NCBI GenBank assembly: GCA_015229005.1
Contig: JADGCL010000018.1
Location: 1 to 47,426, forward strand
DNA: 47,426 bases
Source of the DNA: Magnetococcales bacterium
GTDB taxonomy: Bacteria; Pseudomonadota; Magnetococcia; Magnetococcales; JADGCL01
Direction of reading: 5' to 3'
Part shown: in pieces, positions 16,718-25,391 of the stretch
Layout: the number at the start of each line of letters is the position of its first letter
How positions within the stretch are numbered: position 1 is the first letter of the stretch
The notes under the pieces: generated by a model
Told to the model about the DNA's origin: nothing
What the model saw: the letters and a program-made list of their open reading frames with translations, nothing else
Databases searched by the model: none
Program-made: the position numbers and the translations under genes

Positions 16718-17102
16718 AGCGCGTCGCCTGTTGCGCAAGGCCGACCAGGACCGGGCTGTCTTTCATGCCATAAAGAATCAACCTGGCATCGACGCCGAAG
16801 CGGCCTGTTTTCACGCCCAGCAGGCGGTGGAGAAGAGCCTTAAGGCGGTCCTTTTGGCCAAGGGAGTCTCCTTCCGACGCACCCACGACCTGGACGAACT
16901 GGTTGATCGCATCCTCGACGAGGGTCTCGCCTTTCCGTTTCCTTCCGATCATTTCAGCCCGCTGACACCCTGTGCCGTCCATTTGCGTTACGATGACCTG
17001 GAAATCGAGGGACTTCCCCTTGCCGATGCGGAACGGATGATGGAAGAGGTGCGTCGTTGGGCCGGCGAGGTGGTGGAAGGTGGGAGTGGAATGGGCTTGT
17101 GA
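16701..17102 (+). CDS. HEPN-domain protein (toxin of a MNT/HEPN pair)
   Basis: The 133-residue helical protein starts MTPSDEARRLLRKADQDRAV. It continues with ACFHAQQAVEKSLKAVLLAKG, the conserved helix of the PF05168-type HEPN family, and FRRTHDLDELV, the Arg-x-x-His region (R60, H63 area) of the putative RNase site. The ATG at 16701 is preceded by GGAAGGGAGGATC and overlaps the MNT gene by 17 bases, so translation is coupled. The likely role is an RNase toxin held in check by the adjacent nucleotidyltransferase, though some HEPN proteins in this family are not toxic. Confidence 0.85.
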   Translation: MTPSDEARRLLRKADQDRAVFHAIKNQPGIDAEAACFHAQQAVEKSLKAVLLAKGVSFRRTHDLDELVDRILDEGLAFPFPSDHFSPLTPCAVHLRYDDLEIEGLPLADAERMMEEVRRWAGEVVEGGSGMGL

Positions 17103-17202
17103 TCGGGGGGTAAAAGGAGTACCGTCCCGGGCGGAAAGGAGCGGGGCCGGTTTGTCCTGACCGCTCTTTGCCCTGACCGCTTCCGGACGGAGTCACCTGC
17201 CC

Positions 17203-17742
17203 ATGAGCCTGCCCCGGGAAGAGATCCTCCTCGGCAGTGACCAGACCCCCGGGATCATCGCCGACATGGCGGTGCGCCTGGCCAACGACATCACCCGCCC
17301 GGACAAGCGGGTGGTCGTGGGGATCCGCCGCGGCGGGGCGCAGCTGGCCTATCTCCTCCGGCAGCAGTTGACGCCGCTCCTCGACCGGGAACTGCCCCTC
17401 GGCTTTCTGGATATCACCTTCTATCGGGACGACCTCGACACCATCGGTCCCAATCCGGTGGTCGGGGGGACCGATCTCGCGATGAACATCGACGACAAGC
17501 GGATCATCCTGGTCGACGATGTCCTCTTCACCGGGCGGACGATCCGTGCCGCCCTCAATGCCCTCTTCGATTATGGTCGACCGGAGATCGTCGATCTGGC
17601 GGTCCTGGTGGATCGGGGCCACCGGCAATTGCCCATCCAGCCCGACTACGCGGGGGTCGTGATCGAAACGGGCGAGCGGGAATTCATCAAGGTTCGGGAG
17701 GGAGAGGGGGGGGCCCTGACGGTCGTCCGGCGGTTTTTGTAG
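17203..17742 (+). CDS. pyrR: PyrR, pyr-operon regulator / uracil phosphoribosyltransferase
   Basis: The 179-residue protein has the phosphoribosyltransferase PRPP loop [15 protein letters not shown] and the PyrR-specific [22 protein letters not shown] and [16 protein letters not shown]. It converts uracil plus PRPP to UMP and, in many bacteria, binds pyr mRNA to control attenuation. It heads a pyrR-pyrB-pyrC-pyrK run, as in pseudomonads for the first three. The start [10 protein letters not shown] at 17203 follows a GACGGAG sequence. I saw no convincing PyrR anti-antiterminator loop upstream, so its regulatory role here is open. Confidence 0.95.
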   Translation: MSLPREEILLGSDQTPGIIADMAVRLANDITRPDKRVVVGIRRGGAQLAYLLRQQLTPLLDRELPLGFLDITFYRDDLDTIGPNPVVGGTDLAMNIDDKRIILVDDVLFTGRTIRAALNALFDYGRPEIVDLAVLVDRGHRQLPIQPDYAGVVIETGEREFIKVREGEGGALTVVRRFL

Positions 17743-17836
17743 GTTGCGTGTGTCCAGGGACGGGCTTTCCCTTCACCGGGAGAGACCGAGGCACGGGTTG
17801 CGGTCGACCGCATTCACTGAAGGCTCGGGCAGCGAA

Positions 17837-18802
17837 ATGATAGCGGGAAATTCGGCGTGGAGTAAGAAACATCTCCTGGGCATGGAGGGCCTCACCCGGG
17901 AGGAGATCGGCGTCATTCTGGAAACGGCCTCTTCCCTTCGCGAGGTCAATCACCGCGATATCAAGAAAGTCCCGACCCTCCGGGGCAAGACGGTCATCAA
18001 TCTCTTTTTCGAGAACTCCACCCGTACCCGCACCTCCTTCGAGTTGGCCGGCAAACGGATGTCGGCGGACGTGATCAATTTTTCGGTCAACGCCAGCTCG
18101 GTCTCGAAGGGGGAGAGTCTCTACGACACGGTCGCCAACCTCAAGGCGATGAACCCGGATGTGGTGGTGATCCGCCACCCCGAGTCCGGGGCGCCGCAGT
18201 TCCTGGCGCACCATCTGGATGCGGCCATCGTCAACGCCGGCGACGGTCGCCACGAGCATCCCACCCAGTCCCTGTTGGACATCCTCACCATCGACGACAA
18301 CCTGCTGCGCCTGGGGCGGACGGAGTTTTCGGGCCTGACGGTGGCCATCTGCGGCGACGTTCTCCACTCACGGGTGGCCCGCTCCAACGCCTGGGGGCTC
18401 GCGACCATGGGGGCGCGGGTCCGCTTTGTCGGGCCGCCGACCCTGATTCCTCCCCACGCCGCCGAGGTCTTCGGGGTGGAGGTGCACCACGACATGGAGT
18501 CGGGGCTCGCCGGGGCCGAGGTGGTGATGATGCTGCGCCTTCAGACCGAGCGCATGCAGGGGGGATTTCTCCCCAGTACGCGGGAATATTTTCACTATTG
18601 GGGTCTCGACCGGCGACGGTTGGCCATGGCGGCCCCCGAGGCCATCGTCATGCACCCGGGGCCGATGAACCGCGGCGTCGAGATCGCTTCGGACGTGGCC
18701 GACGACCCGGAACGGGCGGTGATCCTCGACCAGGTGGCCAATGGCCTGGCGGTGCGCATGGCGGTACTCTATCGCCTCTGCGGCGGCGGTCGGAAAGGAT
18801 AG
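17837..18802 (+). CDS. pyrB: Aspartate carbamoyltransferase catalytic chain
   Basis: Catalyses carbamoyl phosphate plus aspartate to carbamoyl aspartate, the committed step of UMP synthesis. The 321-residue protein has the carbamoyl-phosphate loop [16 protein letters not shown], the [14 protein letters not shown] 80s-type loop, [23 protein letters not shown] and the C-terminal HPGPMNRG. Length fits the family. The frame is open upstream to 17744, but [16 protein letters not shown] at 17837 (after GGGCAGCGAA) gives the normal N-terminus and was chosen. No pyrI is present. pyrC follows seven bases after its stop. Confidence 0.96.
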   Translation: MIAGNSAWSKKHLLGMEGLTREEIGVILETASSLREVNHRDIKKVPTLRGKTVINLFFENSTRTRTSFELAGKRMSADVINFSVNASSVSKGESLYDTVANLKAMNPDVVVIRHPESGAPQFLAHHLDAAIVNAGDGRHEHPTQSLLDILTIDDNLLRLGRTEFSGLTVAICGDVLHSRVARSNAWGLATMGARVRFVGPPTLIPPHAAEVFGVEVHHDMESGLAGAEVVMMLRLQTERMQGGFLPSTREYFHYWGLDRRRLAMAAPEAIVMHPGPMNRGVEIASDVADDPERAVILDQVANGLAVRMAVLYRLCGGGRKG

Positions 18803-18809
18803 CGGAGCC

Positions 18810-20102
18810 ATGGAGAGGAGGGCGTCCTTGACGTTGATCCGGGGTGGTCGGGTGGTGGACCCCTCCCGGGATTTCGATGCGACGGCGGATCTGTTGCTGG
18901 AAGGGGGGCGTGTCCGTGCCGTCGGTCGGGTGGAGCTGCCCGCCGATTGCGAGGTGATCGAGGCGGCGGGGCTGGTTGTCGCCCCGGGGCTGGTGGACAT
19001 GCACGTCCACCTCCGGGAGCCCGGTTACGAATACAAGGAGACGATCGCCGGGGGGCTGGCGGCGGCGGTCGCGGGCGGGGTGACCTCGGTGGCGGCGATG
19101 CCGAATACCCGCCCGGTGACGGATGACCCGAGCATCGTCGATTTCGTCCTGGGTCGGGCGACGGCGGCGGGCCTGGCCAATCTCTTCCCGATCGGGGCGA
19201 TCACCCGGGGGCTGGAGGGGAAGGAACTCACGGAAATGGGCCTCATGAAGGAGGCCGGTTGTGTTGCCTTTTCCGATGATGGCCGGGCGGTGGTCAGCGG
19301 CAGTGTGATGCGTCGGGCCCTGGAGTATTCCCGGGCCTTTTCGACCCTGATCATCCAGCACGCCGAGGACCCGGGGCTGGCGGGGTGCGGCTGTATGCAC
19401 GAAGGGCTGATTTCGACGCGGCTGGGGCTCCCGGGGATACCGGCGCAGGCCGAGTCGTCGCTGGTGGATCGGGACGTTCGCCTGGTCGAGCTGACGGGTG
19501 GTCGCTACCATGTCGCCCACATCTCGACGGCGGGTGCGGTGGCTGCGGTGGCGCGGGCCAGGGAGGCCGGGCTGCCGGTCTCCTGCGAGGTCACGCCGCA
19601 TCACCTTGCCCTCACGGACGAGGCGGTGATGGGGTATGACACGGATGCGAAGATGTCGCCTCCCTTGCGCGGCGCGGGGGATCGGGCGGCGCTGCTGGAG
19701 GGGTTGGCGCGGCGGGTGATCACGGTGATCGCCACCGACCATGCCCCCCATGATCGTGACAGCAAACGGGTCGAGTTCTGCCGGGCCACCAACGGGGTCA
19801 TTGGCCTGGAGACCCTGCTGCCGATCGCCCTGGAGCTGGTCCGCGACGGGGTGTTGCCGCTCAAGGAGTGCCTGGCGGCGATCACCTGCAACCCGGCGGC
19901 GCTGTTGGGGATCGACCGGGGGACCTTGGCGGTCGGGGCCCCGGCGGATGTGGTCCTTTTCGATCCCGCCGAAGTCTGGACGGTCGATGCCTCCCGGCTG
20001 CACGGGACGGCGAGGAACACCTGCTTCGACCGGCGGCGGGTGATGGGGCGGGTGAAGCTGACCCTGGTCGGGGGGCGACCGGTCTTCCGGGAGGGGATCT
20101 GA
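18810..20102 (+). CDS. pyrC: Dihydroorotase (class I type)
   Basis: Cyclises carbamoyl aspartate to dihydroorotate. The 430-residue amidohydrolase retains its catalytic motifs: the HxH pair in DMHVHLREPG, EVTPHHLAL, a TDHAPH metal/base motif and NGVIGLETLLP. It therefore looks active rather than being one of the inactive PyrC' subunits found with PyrB in some pseudomonads. The ATG at 18810 (after ATAGCGGAG) lies seven bases beyond pyrB, consistent with cotranscription and perhaps with a PyrB-PyrC complex. The frame is open earlier but runs inside pyrB. Confidence 0.95.
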   Translation: MERRASLTLIRGGRVVDPSRDFDATADLLLEGGRVRAVGRVELPADCEVIEAAGLVVAPGLVDMHVHLREPGYEYKETIAGGLAAAVAGGVTSVAAMPNTRPVTDDPSIVDFVLGRATAAGLANLFPIGAITRGLEGKELTEMGLMKEAGCVAFSDDGRAVVSGSVMRRALEYSRAFSTLIIQHAEDPGLAGCGCMHEGLISTRLGLPGIPAQAESSLVDRDVRLVELTGGRYHVAHISTAGAVAAVARAREAGLPVSCEVTPHHLALTDEAVMGYDTDAKMSPPLRGAGDRAALLEGLARRVITVIATDHAPHDRDSKRVEFCRATNGVIGLETLLPIALELVRDGVLPLKECLAAITCNPAALLGIDRGTLAVGAPADVVLFDPAEVWTVDASRLHGTARNTCFDRRRVMGRVKLTLVGGRPVFREGI

Positions 20103-20163
20103 CGGGGTGGTGTTTCCTGCCGCAGAGGGTGGTGATTGTCGGCCTTGGGGGGGCCCCCTGAGG

Positions 20164-21009
20164 ATGACGACGGCGGTGGTTCTGGGCAATTCTTCCCTGC
20201 CCGGGGGATATGGCCTGCTGCGGCTGGCGGCCCCCGAGGTGGCGGTCTCCTCTCTTCCTGGTCACTTCGTCCATGTGAATTGCGGTCCCGGGTTCACCTT
20301 GCCGCGGCCTTTCTCCGTGTTTGATGCCGATCCCGAGGGGGGGTGGATCGAGATTCTCTACAAGGTCGTCGGCGCGGGGAGCGGGGCAATGGCGGCCTGG
20401 CGGGTGGGGGATGGGGTTTCGTTCCTGGGGCCGATCGGGCGGCCTTTCCTGACGACGCTGGCGCGGCCTTCGCGGGCCCTGCTCATCGCCGGGGGGGTGG
20501 GGCTGGCGCCGCTGGATTTTCTGGCGCGTTTCCTGGTCCGGTGCGGGACGGAGGTCCATTTTTTCCTGGGCCTGGAGGGGGAGAGTCCGTTGCCGCTGAC
20601 TCCCGGGGCGGGGGGGGCGTTGACCCTGGGACGATTGGGGGAGTTGGGCATTCGGGTGCATTTGGCCTCCCGGGGTGAGCGGGCGGGGTTTTTCCGGGGG
20701 AACGTCACCGATCTCGTTGCCCGGGTGCTGGCCGGTGGGGAGCTGGGCGAGCTTGCCGGGACGGGGGTCTTCGTGTGCGGGCCGATGGCGATGATGCGGG
20801 CGGCGGCGGCGTTGGTCGGGGGGTATGGCCTGACCGGGGAGTGTTCCCTGGAGGAGAGGATGGGGTGCGGATTCGGTGGATGCGCGGGGTGTGTGGCGCC
20901 GGTCCGGATTGGGGATGGGGGGGAGTGGGAATATCGGCGGGTGTGCGTCGATGGGCCGGTGTTTCCGCTGGACAGGGTGGATTGGGAGCGTGGCGGAGCG
21001 TTCCGTTAG
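20164..21009 (+). CDS. pyrK: PyrK-like dihydroorotate dehydrogenase electron-transfer subunit
   Basis: The 281-residue flavoprotein of the ferredoxin-reductase superfamily has the FAD-binding LPRPFSVFDAD, the NAD-binding GGVGLAPLDFL and VCGPMAMM. Its C-terminal [2Fe-2S] site, GCGFGGCAGC plus a later RRVC, has the family spacing C-x4-C-x2-C-xn-C. Such a subunit passes electrons between NAD and a PyrD class 1B catalytic chain. No pyrD is in this window, so its partner must lie elsewhere. The ATG at 20164 follows a CTGAGG site; a start at 20107 is in frame but gives a non-homologous lead. It closes the pyr run. Confidence 0.9.
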   Translation: MTTAVVLGNSSLPGGYGLLRLAAPEVAVSSLPGHFVHVNCGPGFTLPRPFSVFDADPEGGWIEILYKVVGAGSGAMAAWRVGDGVSFLGPIGRPFLTTLARPSRALLIAGGVGLAPLDFLARFLVRCGTEVHFFLGLEGESPLPLTPGAGGALTLGRLGELGIRVHLASRGERAGFFRGNVTDLVARVLAGGELGELAGTGVFVCGPMAMMRAAAALVGGYGLTGECSLEERMGCGFGGCAGCVAPVRIGDGGEWEYRRVCVDGPVFPLDRVDWERGGAFR

Positions 21010-21171
21010 CGAAACCTGGAGTCGAATCGATTCCTGACTGGTGCCTTTCTCGGCAGGGGAGCATCGCCTTTTGACCGAAAAAGGCGACGGGTGGTTTGCT
21101 GTCTTTGGCACGGGGATCTTTCATGGCAAGGTCTTGTTTTTGACTTTGCCTTTACGCGCCCTCACACCCAA

Positions 21172-21200
21172 GCGGATCCCGCGTTTTTTGCGGGATCCGC
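21172..21200 (+). terminator. Hairpin downstream of pyrK
   Basis: A perfect 11-bp stem, GCGGATCCCGC / GCGGGATCCGC, has a seven-base loop containing six T. It lies 163 bases beyond the pyrK stop and about 90 before the 3' end of the convergent cytochrome gene, so it may serve either strand. There is no T tract after the stem. The rest of 21010-21291 holds nothing else I recognise. Confidence 0.5.
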
Positions 21201-21291
21201 GCCGAAGGCGGTCGAGCCTCCCCACAGCCCCTCTTGGAAAGTGTGAGACGCCACCGCAGGAACCCGGCCCTGTCCATTCGGTCGCGGACCA

Positions 21292-23433
21292 TCACCCCAG
21301 CAGATCCTGCACGAACCCCGAGAGAATCATCACCAGCAAGGTCAGTCCGATCCCGACCAGGGCAAACCCCAACACCGTCGAGAAGAGCTTCCACCCCCGC
21401 GTCGGCGGGTTGACCAAATACTTCTCCAGCTCTCCACGCTCGACCAGGCGCCGATAGGCCTCCGGTCGCTCATGACGAAACTCCTCCAGGGGCATCGAGC
21501 CGACGAACATCATGATATCCAGAGGAAACTTGCTCGGTCGCAGGTGACAGTTGAAAAAGTGGACGGAGAAGAGGAAAACCGCCGCCAGGAAGGCCTCCTC
21601 ACCATGGACGATGGTCGCGACGTTGAAAATCCACCCCGGCAGATACTGGCCCACAATCGCCGGGAACCAGAGGCTCACCCCCGAAGCGCCGATGATGAAC
21701 ATGCCCCAGAACGGGGCCCAATAATCGAACTTCTCCCAGTAAGTCCAGTGGTCCAGGCGTGGCCGCGGGCCTTTGCCGAAAAACCAGCGCATCATGGCCA
21801 GAAAATCGGAGAGATCCTGCCACCTCGGCAACAGCGAGCAGGGACCGAACCACTGGAACTCCCCCCGCTTCAGCCGCCGCGAAACGTTGAGGAACACCAG
21901 CACCAGGTGCCCGAAAAATGCCCCCGCGAACAGAACCGCCCCCAACCGGTGCAGCACCGCCAACACCTCGGCCCCACCGAACACCCGAACCACCGTCGGC
22001 GCCCAAAAACTCTCCGGGTAAAGGACCGTCATTCCTGTCAGGGAGAGCAACATGATCGACAAGGCAAAGGTCAGATGCAACACCCGCCAGCGTCCCCGAA
22101 AGCGCAACACCGAACTCCGCCCCGAGGCGACAAGCCGCACCACCCCGGGAGACTCACCCTCTCCCGAAGGCGCCGCCAGCGCCTCGCTCCTGACCCGGAC
22201 TCCCAGCGCCCGCCGCTCCTTGAACTCCCGCAGGAACCACAGCGCCGAGTGGCTCCAGAAGAAGAGAAAGACCCCAACCAGCAAAAGGATCATCGACTTC
22301 GACGCCAACCACATCTCCGGATAGCGCTCGAAGTCGTGGGTATTGCCATGCGGCAGGAATTGCAGAAACCCCGCCGACACCCCCTTGTGACACTTCTGGC
22401 AGGTGGCGCTGCGATTCAATCCCGAAACCCGCGAAGCCGGATCGGTCACCCAGCGCGTATCATGGGCCTCGTGGCAATCGAAACACTTGGCGGTGTGGGT
22501 GTACCCCAGGGCATTGACCTGCCCGTGATAGGTATTGGCGAAGCTCTGATACTCTTCCTCGTGGCAGTGGCCGCAGTTCTTGGTGATCACCAGCCGCGCC
22601 GGGTCCTCCTTCGCCGGCAACACCTTGTGCGCCGTATGACAATCCGAACAGACCGCTGCCTTGGGATCCCCATAGCGAATGGCCTTCACCCCATGGACCG
22701 ACCCCTCGTAAGCCTGAAGCTCCTTGGGGTGGCACTTCCCGCACACCCCGGGAAGCTCCTGACGCGCCTCCTCCCACTCCCGACTCCCCAGGGGAAAGAT
22801 CGCGTGCCCCTTGTGACAATCGGCACATCCGGCGTTGGGCTCCTGCGGATTGGCCACCTTCGGGCGGGCGTGGACCGACCCCATGTAACTGCCCACCACC
22901 ACCATGAGCTGCGATACAGCCTCCGGCGTCAGGGTCTCCGTCAACGCCGGCAGATGCGAAAGCTTCGCGTGACACTCCCCGGCGCAGTCGACCTTCAGCT
23001 TCACCCCCTGCGGGTGCGGGATCTCGCGAACATCCGTGTGACACTCCACGCACCGCCGCTCCGCATGCGCCGAACGGGCCAGTTTCTTCACATCCACCGT
23101 CAGCTCACGCCGACCGAAGGCCGTCCCCTTCCCCTTGGGAGTCCCGAAATTCTTCGCCCCGTGACACTCCAGGCAATCCCGATCCGCCGTGGTCGGGGTG
23201 ACCGCCACCGGAGTGATCCCCTCCAGACCCCCCTCTCCCCTCAGGAGTTCCAGGGCAGACACCCTCCCCAGGGCAGAAGCCGCCGCGCCTTGCCCGGATT
23301 TCCCCGTTGCACCGTCGCCCTGCGCCGTCGCGATCCCGGCAACCGCCAGCCACCAGGGCAGGAGCAGAGCTGCCACCCGGAAAGTCACCCGCCTCTCACC
23401 GGTCACCAGACCCACCTCCCGACTCCAGTTCAT
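21292..23433 (-). CDS. Nonaheme cytochrome c fused to a cytochrome-b-type membrane domain
   Basis: The 713-residue protein has an N-terminal signal sequence/anchor (VAALLLPWWLAVAGIATAQ). A periplasmic region follows with nine c-type heme sites: eight CxxCH (CLECH, CVECH, CADCH, CGKCH, CSDCH, CGHCH, CFDCH, CQKCH) and one CAGECH (CxxxCH). The C-terminal half has about six membrane segments with His residues placed as in b561/NapC-associated quinol oxidoreductases (VLHLTFALS, LHRLGAVLF, FFGHLVLVF, SVHFFNCHL). The likely role is exchange of electrons between the quinone pool and periplasmic partners. Its start overlaps the octaheme gene by ATGA, so the two proteins probably work together. The combination in one chain is unusual. 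Confidence 0.88.
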   Translation of the reverse strand: MNWSREVGLVTGERRVTFRVAALLLPWWLAVAGIATAQGDGATGKSGQGAAASALGRVSALELLRGEGGLEGITPVAVTPTTADRDCLECHGAKNFGTPKGKGTAFGRRELTVDVKKLARSAHAERRCVECHTDVREIPHPQGVKLKVDCAGECHAKLSHLPALTETLTPEAVSQLMVVVGSYMGSVHARPKVANPQEPNAGCADCHKGHAIFPLGSREWEEARQELPGVCGKCHPKELQAYEGSVHGVKAIRYGDPKAAVCSDCHTAHKVLPAKEDPARLVITKNCGHCHEEEYQSFANTYHGQVNALGYTHTAKCFDCHEAHDTRWVTDPASRVSGLNRSATCQKCHKGVSAGFLQFLPHGNTHDFERYPEMWLASKSMILLLVGVFLFFWSHSALWFLREFKERRALGVRVRSEALAAPSGEGESPGVVRLVASGRSSVLRFRGRWRVLHLTFALSIMLLSLTGMTVLYPESFWAPTVVRVFGGAEVLAVLHRLGAVLFAGAFFGHLVLVFLNVSRRLKRGEFQWFGPCSLLPRWQDLSDFLAMMRWFFGKGPRPRLDHWTYWEKFDYWAPFWGMFIIGASGVSLWFPAIVGQYLPGWIFNVATIVHGEEAFLAAVFLFSVHFFNCHLRPSKFPLDIMMFVGSMPLEEFRHERPEAYRRLVERGELEKYLVNPPTRGWKLFSTVLGFALVGIGLTLLVMILSGFVQDLLG

Positions 23434-25043
23434 CGACCCCCGGATCCCGATTCTGACCCTGGCGCCGGCGCCGCCCCGCCCCCGCCGGCGTCACCCGGAA
23501 CCGCTTCCGGAGCGGGCGCTCCGGCAGGCTTCGTTCCCCCCAGGAGGAAGCGATGTTCCGGATATTCCCGAATCGCCTGGAGGAGATTTTTCACCCGCTG
23601 CGCCTCCACCTTCCGACCCACCTTCTCCCCTGCCGCCACCAGCGCATCGGCCTGGGGCAGGAGGCTGCTGTAGAAGAGTTCCGCCACCTCGAAGAGCCCC
23701 TGCCACTGTACGTGGTCGGGGGCCATCATCGAGGCCCCGACCCGGGCCCGCCGACCCGCGAGCTGCCCGAGCTTGAACCAGCTCCATTCGATCCCCTCAT
23801 CGAACAGTTGCGGCGTCCTGAGACCCGACTCCGCGAGCATCGCCATGATCCGCTCTCCCGGCAGGGCGAACTTGGTGTTGTAGAGCCGCACCACTTCGTC
23901 GTACTGCCAGTAGAAATTCTTGACGATACTCTCGGTGTGGCACGAGACGCAGACCGTCATCATGTCGTCCCGACGCTCCTTCCATCCCTTGACCTCCCTG
24001 CCCCCGTTCCCGGGCAGTTCGTCGACCTTGTAGGAGACCGGCAGGCGCAGGTTCCAGCTGATGCGCTCCCCCACGTCGTGGGTCAGGGGGATCTCCCGGG
24101 TGGCCGACATGTGGCAGGTGGCACAGGTCGGGGCGGCGTCGTAATCCTCGCCGACGATCCACTTGGGGGAATCCAGGTTCATCCGCTCGACGTTGGCGTA
24201 GAAGTTGATGCCGTGTTTGGACTCGTCGTAAACCTCTTTCTGCGGATGGGCGGGTCCGCGGTGACACTTGCCGCAGGATTCCGGTCGCCGCGCCTGCGAT
24301 TGGGAAAACTCGTGCCGCTGGTGACAGGCGGTGCAGGCCCCGATGGAGCCGTCCGGGTTCAAGCGACCGATCCCCGAGTTGGGCCAGGTGGCCGGGTCGA
24401 GCTTGCCGCTGCTCTGGACCCCGATCTGGCCGCCATGGCACTGCCGACAGCCGTTCATGGCCGCCGCCTGCCCCTCCAGGGTGATCTTGCCCTGGACCAC
24501 CGAACCCATGACCTCGGCCTGGGTCCCGGTGAGGGTGCCGCTCCGGGCATGAATACTGCGACCGAACTCCTCCGCCTCCCGGTCATGGCAGCGACCGCAA
24601 TCCTTGGGGGAGACGATGACCGAGATCAGATAATTCTTGTGGCGAAAGGCATCGGCGTCGCCGGGTTCGGCCTTGTGGCATTCGTAGCAACCCACATTGG
24701 CGCCATAATGTTTCGACCGCCCCCACTGCTGGGTGAGGCCGCGATTGTCCTCCATGTGACAGGAGACGCAGGTGGCGCTCGCCTTGCTGAGGGCGGCGAA
24801 GACCTTTTTCGCCGAAAGCTTGGGCTGGGACTCCGCTTCCGCAGTCGCCGCCTCTTCGCCGGCCTTGGCCGCCGAACCGCTCTCGGAGGCGGCGCCAGCC
24901 GCTGCCGCGGCAGGCGACACCACCAGCAGAACCGCCAGAGAGAGGAGTACCAACAGGGCGGGAGGGCCTCGCCGACAGGGGGCCTTTTTCAAGTGAACCC
25001 GGGAGTTGTCGGAACGGAGAGGAGAAGGGCTCTGTGGGACCAT
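23430..25043 (-). CDS. Octaheme cytochrome c, hydroxylamine-oxidoreductase (HAO) family
   Basis: The 537-residue periplasmic protein has a signal peptide (basic RRGPPALLVLLSLAVLLVV, then AAAAAGA) and exactly eight CxxCH sites (CVSCH, CYECH, CGRCH, CRQCH, CTACH, CGKCH, CATCH, CVSCH). HAO-family hallmarks are CVSCHMEDNRGLTQQW, SKHYGANVGCYECHKA, IVSPKDCGRCHDREAEEFG and, near the C-terminus, DHVQWQGLFEVAELFY. Members oxidise hydroxylamine or, in the epsilonproteobacterial type, reduce nitrite/hydroxylamine to ammonium. Which applies turns on the crosslinking Tyr, which I cannot assign here. The start at 25043 was chosen for the signal peptide; the frame is open to 25310. Cotranscribed with the nonaheme-b gene. 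Confidence 0.88.
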   Translation of the reverse strand: MVPQSPSPLRSDNSRVHLKKAPCRRGPPALLVLLSLAVLLVVSPAAAAAGAASESGSAAKAGEEAATAEAESQPKLSAKKVFAALSKASATCVSCHMEDNRGLTQQWGRSKHYGANVGCYECHKAEPGDADAFRHKNYLISVIVSPKDCGRCHDREAEEFGRSIHARSGTLTGTQAEVMGSVVQGKITLEGQAAAMNGCRQCHGGQIGVQSSGKLDPATWPNSGIGRLNPDGSIGACTACHQRHEFSQSQARRPESCGKCHRGPAHPQKEVYDESKHGINFYANVERMNLDSPKWIVGEDYDAAPTCATCHMSATREIPLTHDVGERISWNLRLPVSYKVDELPGNGGREVKGWKERRDDMMTVCVSCHTESIVKNFYWQYDEVVRLYNTKFALPGERIMAMLAESGLRTPQLFDEGIEWSWFKLGQLAGRRARVGASMMAPDHVQWQGLFEVAELFYSSLLPQADALVAAGEKVGRKVEAQRVKNLLQAIREYPEHRFLLGGTKPAGAPAPEAVPGDAGGGGAAPAPGSESGSGGR

Positions 25044-25244
25044 GGGCTGGGATCCTGTTCGAGGCCGGAGGAAGGATTCGGTCAGGCGGGCCCGGCGTCC
25101 GGCGAGCGCCCCGGGAGGCGGTCCCGAACGCGGAAGACCCGGCGGGATGACTCTACCATACCCTTGCGCCACGTCACACCCCCGTCCGAGTATCCCCCTC
25201 CCTGCACCCGAGCCTGGGTGAGGGGGGGACGACCCCAACGGCGA

Positions 25245-25274
25245 GCGCCCCCCGGGAAAGTTCCCGGGGGGCGC
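25245..25274. terminator. Perfect 14-bp-stem hairpin
   Basis: GCGCCCCCCGGGAA pairs fully with TTCCCGGGGGGCGC across a two-base loop (AG). It lies between the flagellin 1 stop and the start of the cytochrome pair. It probably insulates the two transcription units or sits in the cytochrome leader. Confidence 0.6.
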
Positions 25275-25367
25275 GTGCCGACCCTGCTTCGAGGGTTCTT
25301 GTTCCGCCACCTTGTCGTCGATCGCCGGGATCGCCGAAATTCTTGAGCCGCGACCCGATCGAGCGGA

Positions 25368-25388
25368 CGCTCCCCTCCGGGGGGAGCG
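25368..25388 (-). terminator. Hairpin just after flagellin 1
   Basis: An 8-bp stem CGCTCCCC / GGGGAGCG with a five-base loop sits three bases past the TAG stop of flagellin 1 on the minus strand, the position expected of a terminator or mRNA-stabilising hairpin. Confidence 0.6.
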
Positions 25389-25391
25389 GGA

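Larger units (their letters stand above)
25044..25391. other. Gap between flagellin 1 and the octaheme gene
   Basis: This 348-bp stretch holds the flagellin terminator at 25368-25388 and a second, longer perfect hairpin at 25245-25274. The promoter of the cytochrome pair is presumably here on the minus strand, but I could not single out a convincing box. Confidence 0.5.

Noticed and set aside
18810-20102. PyrC' (inactive dihydroorotase-like) subunit
   Set aside because: HxH, TPHH and TDHAPH metal motifs are intact, so an active enzyme is more likely.
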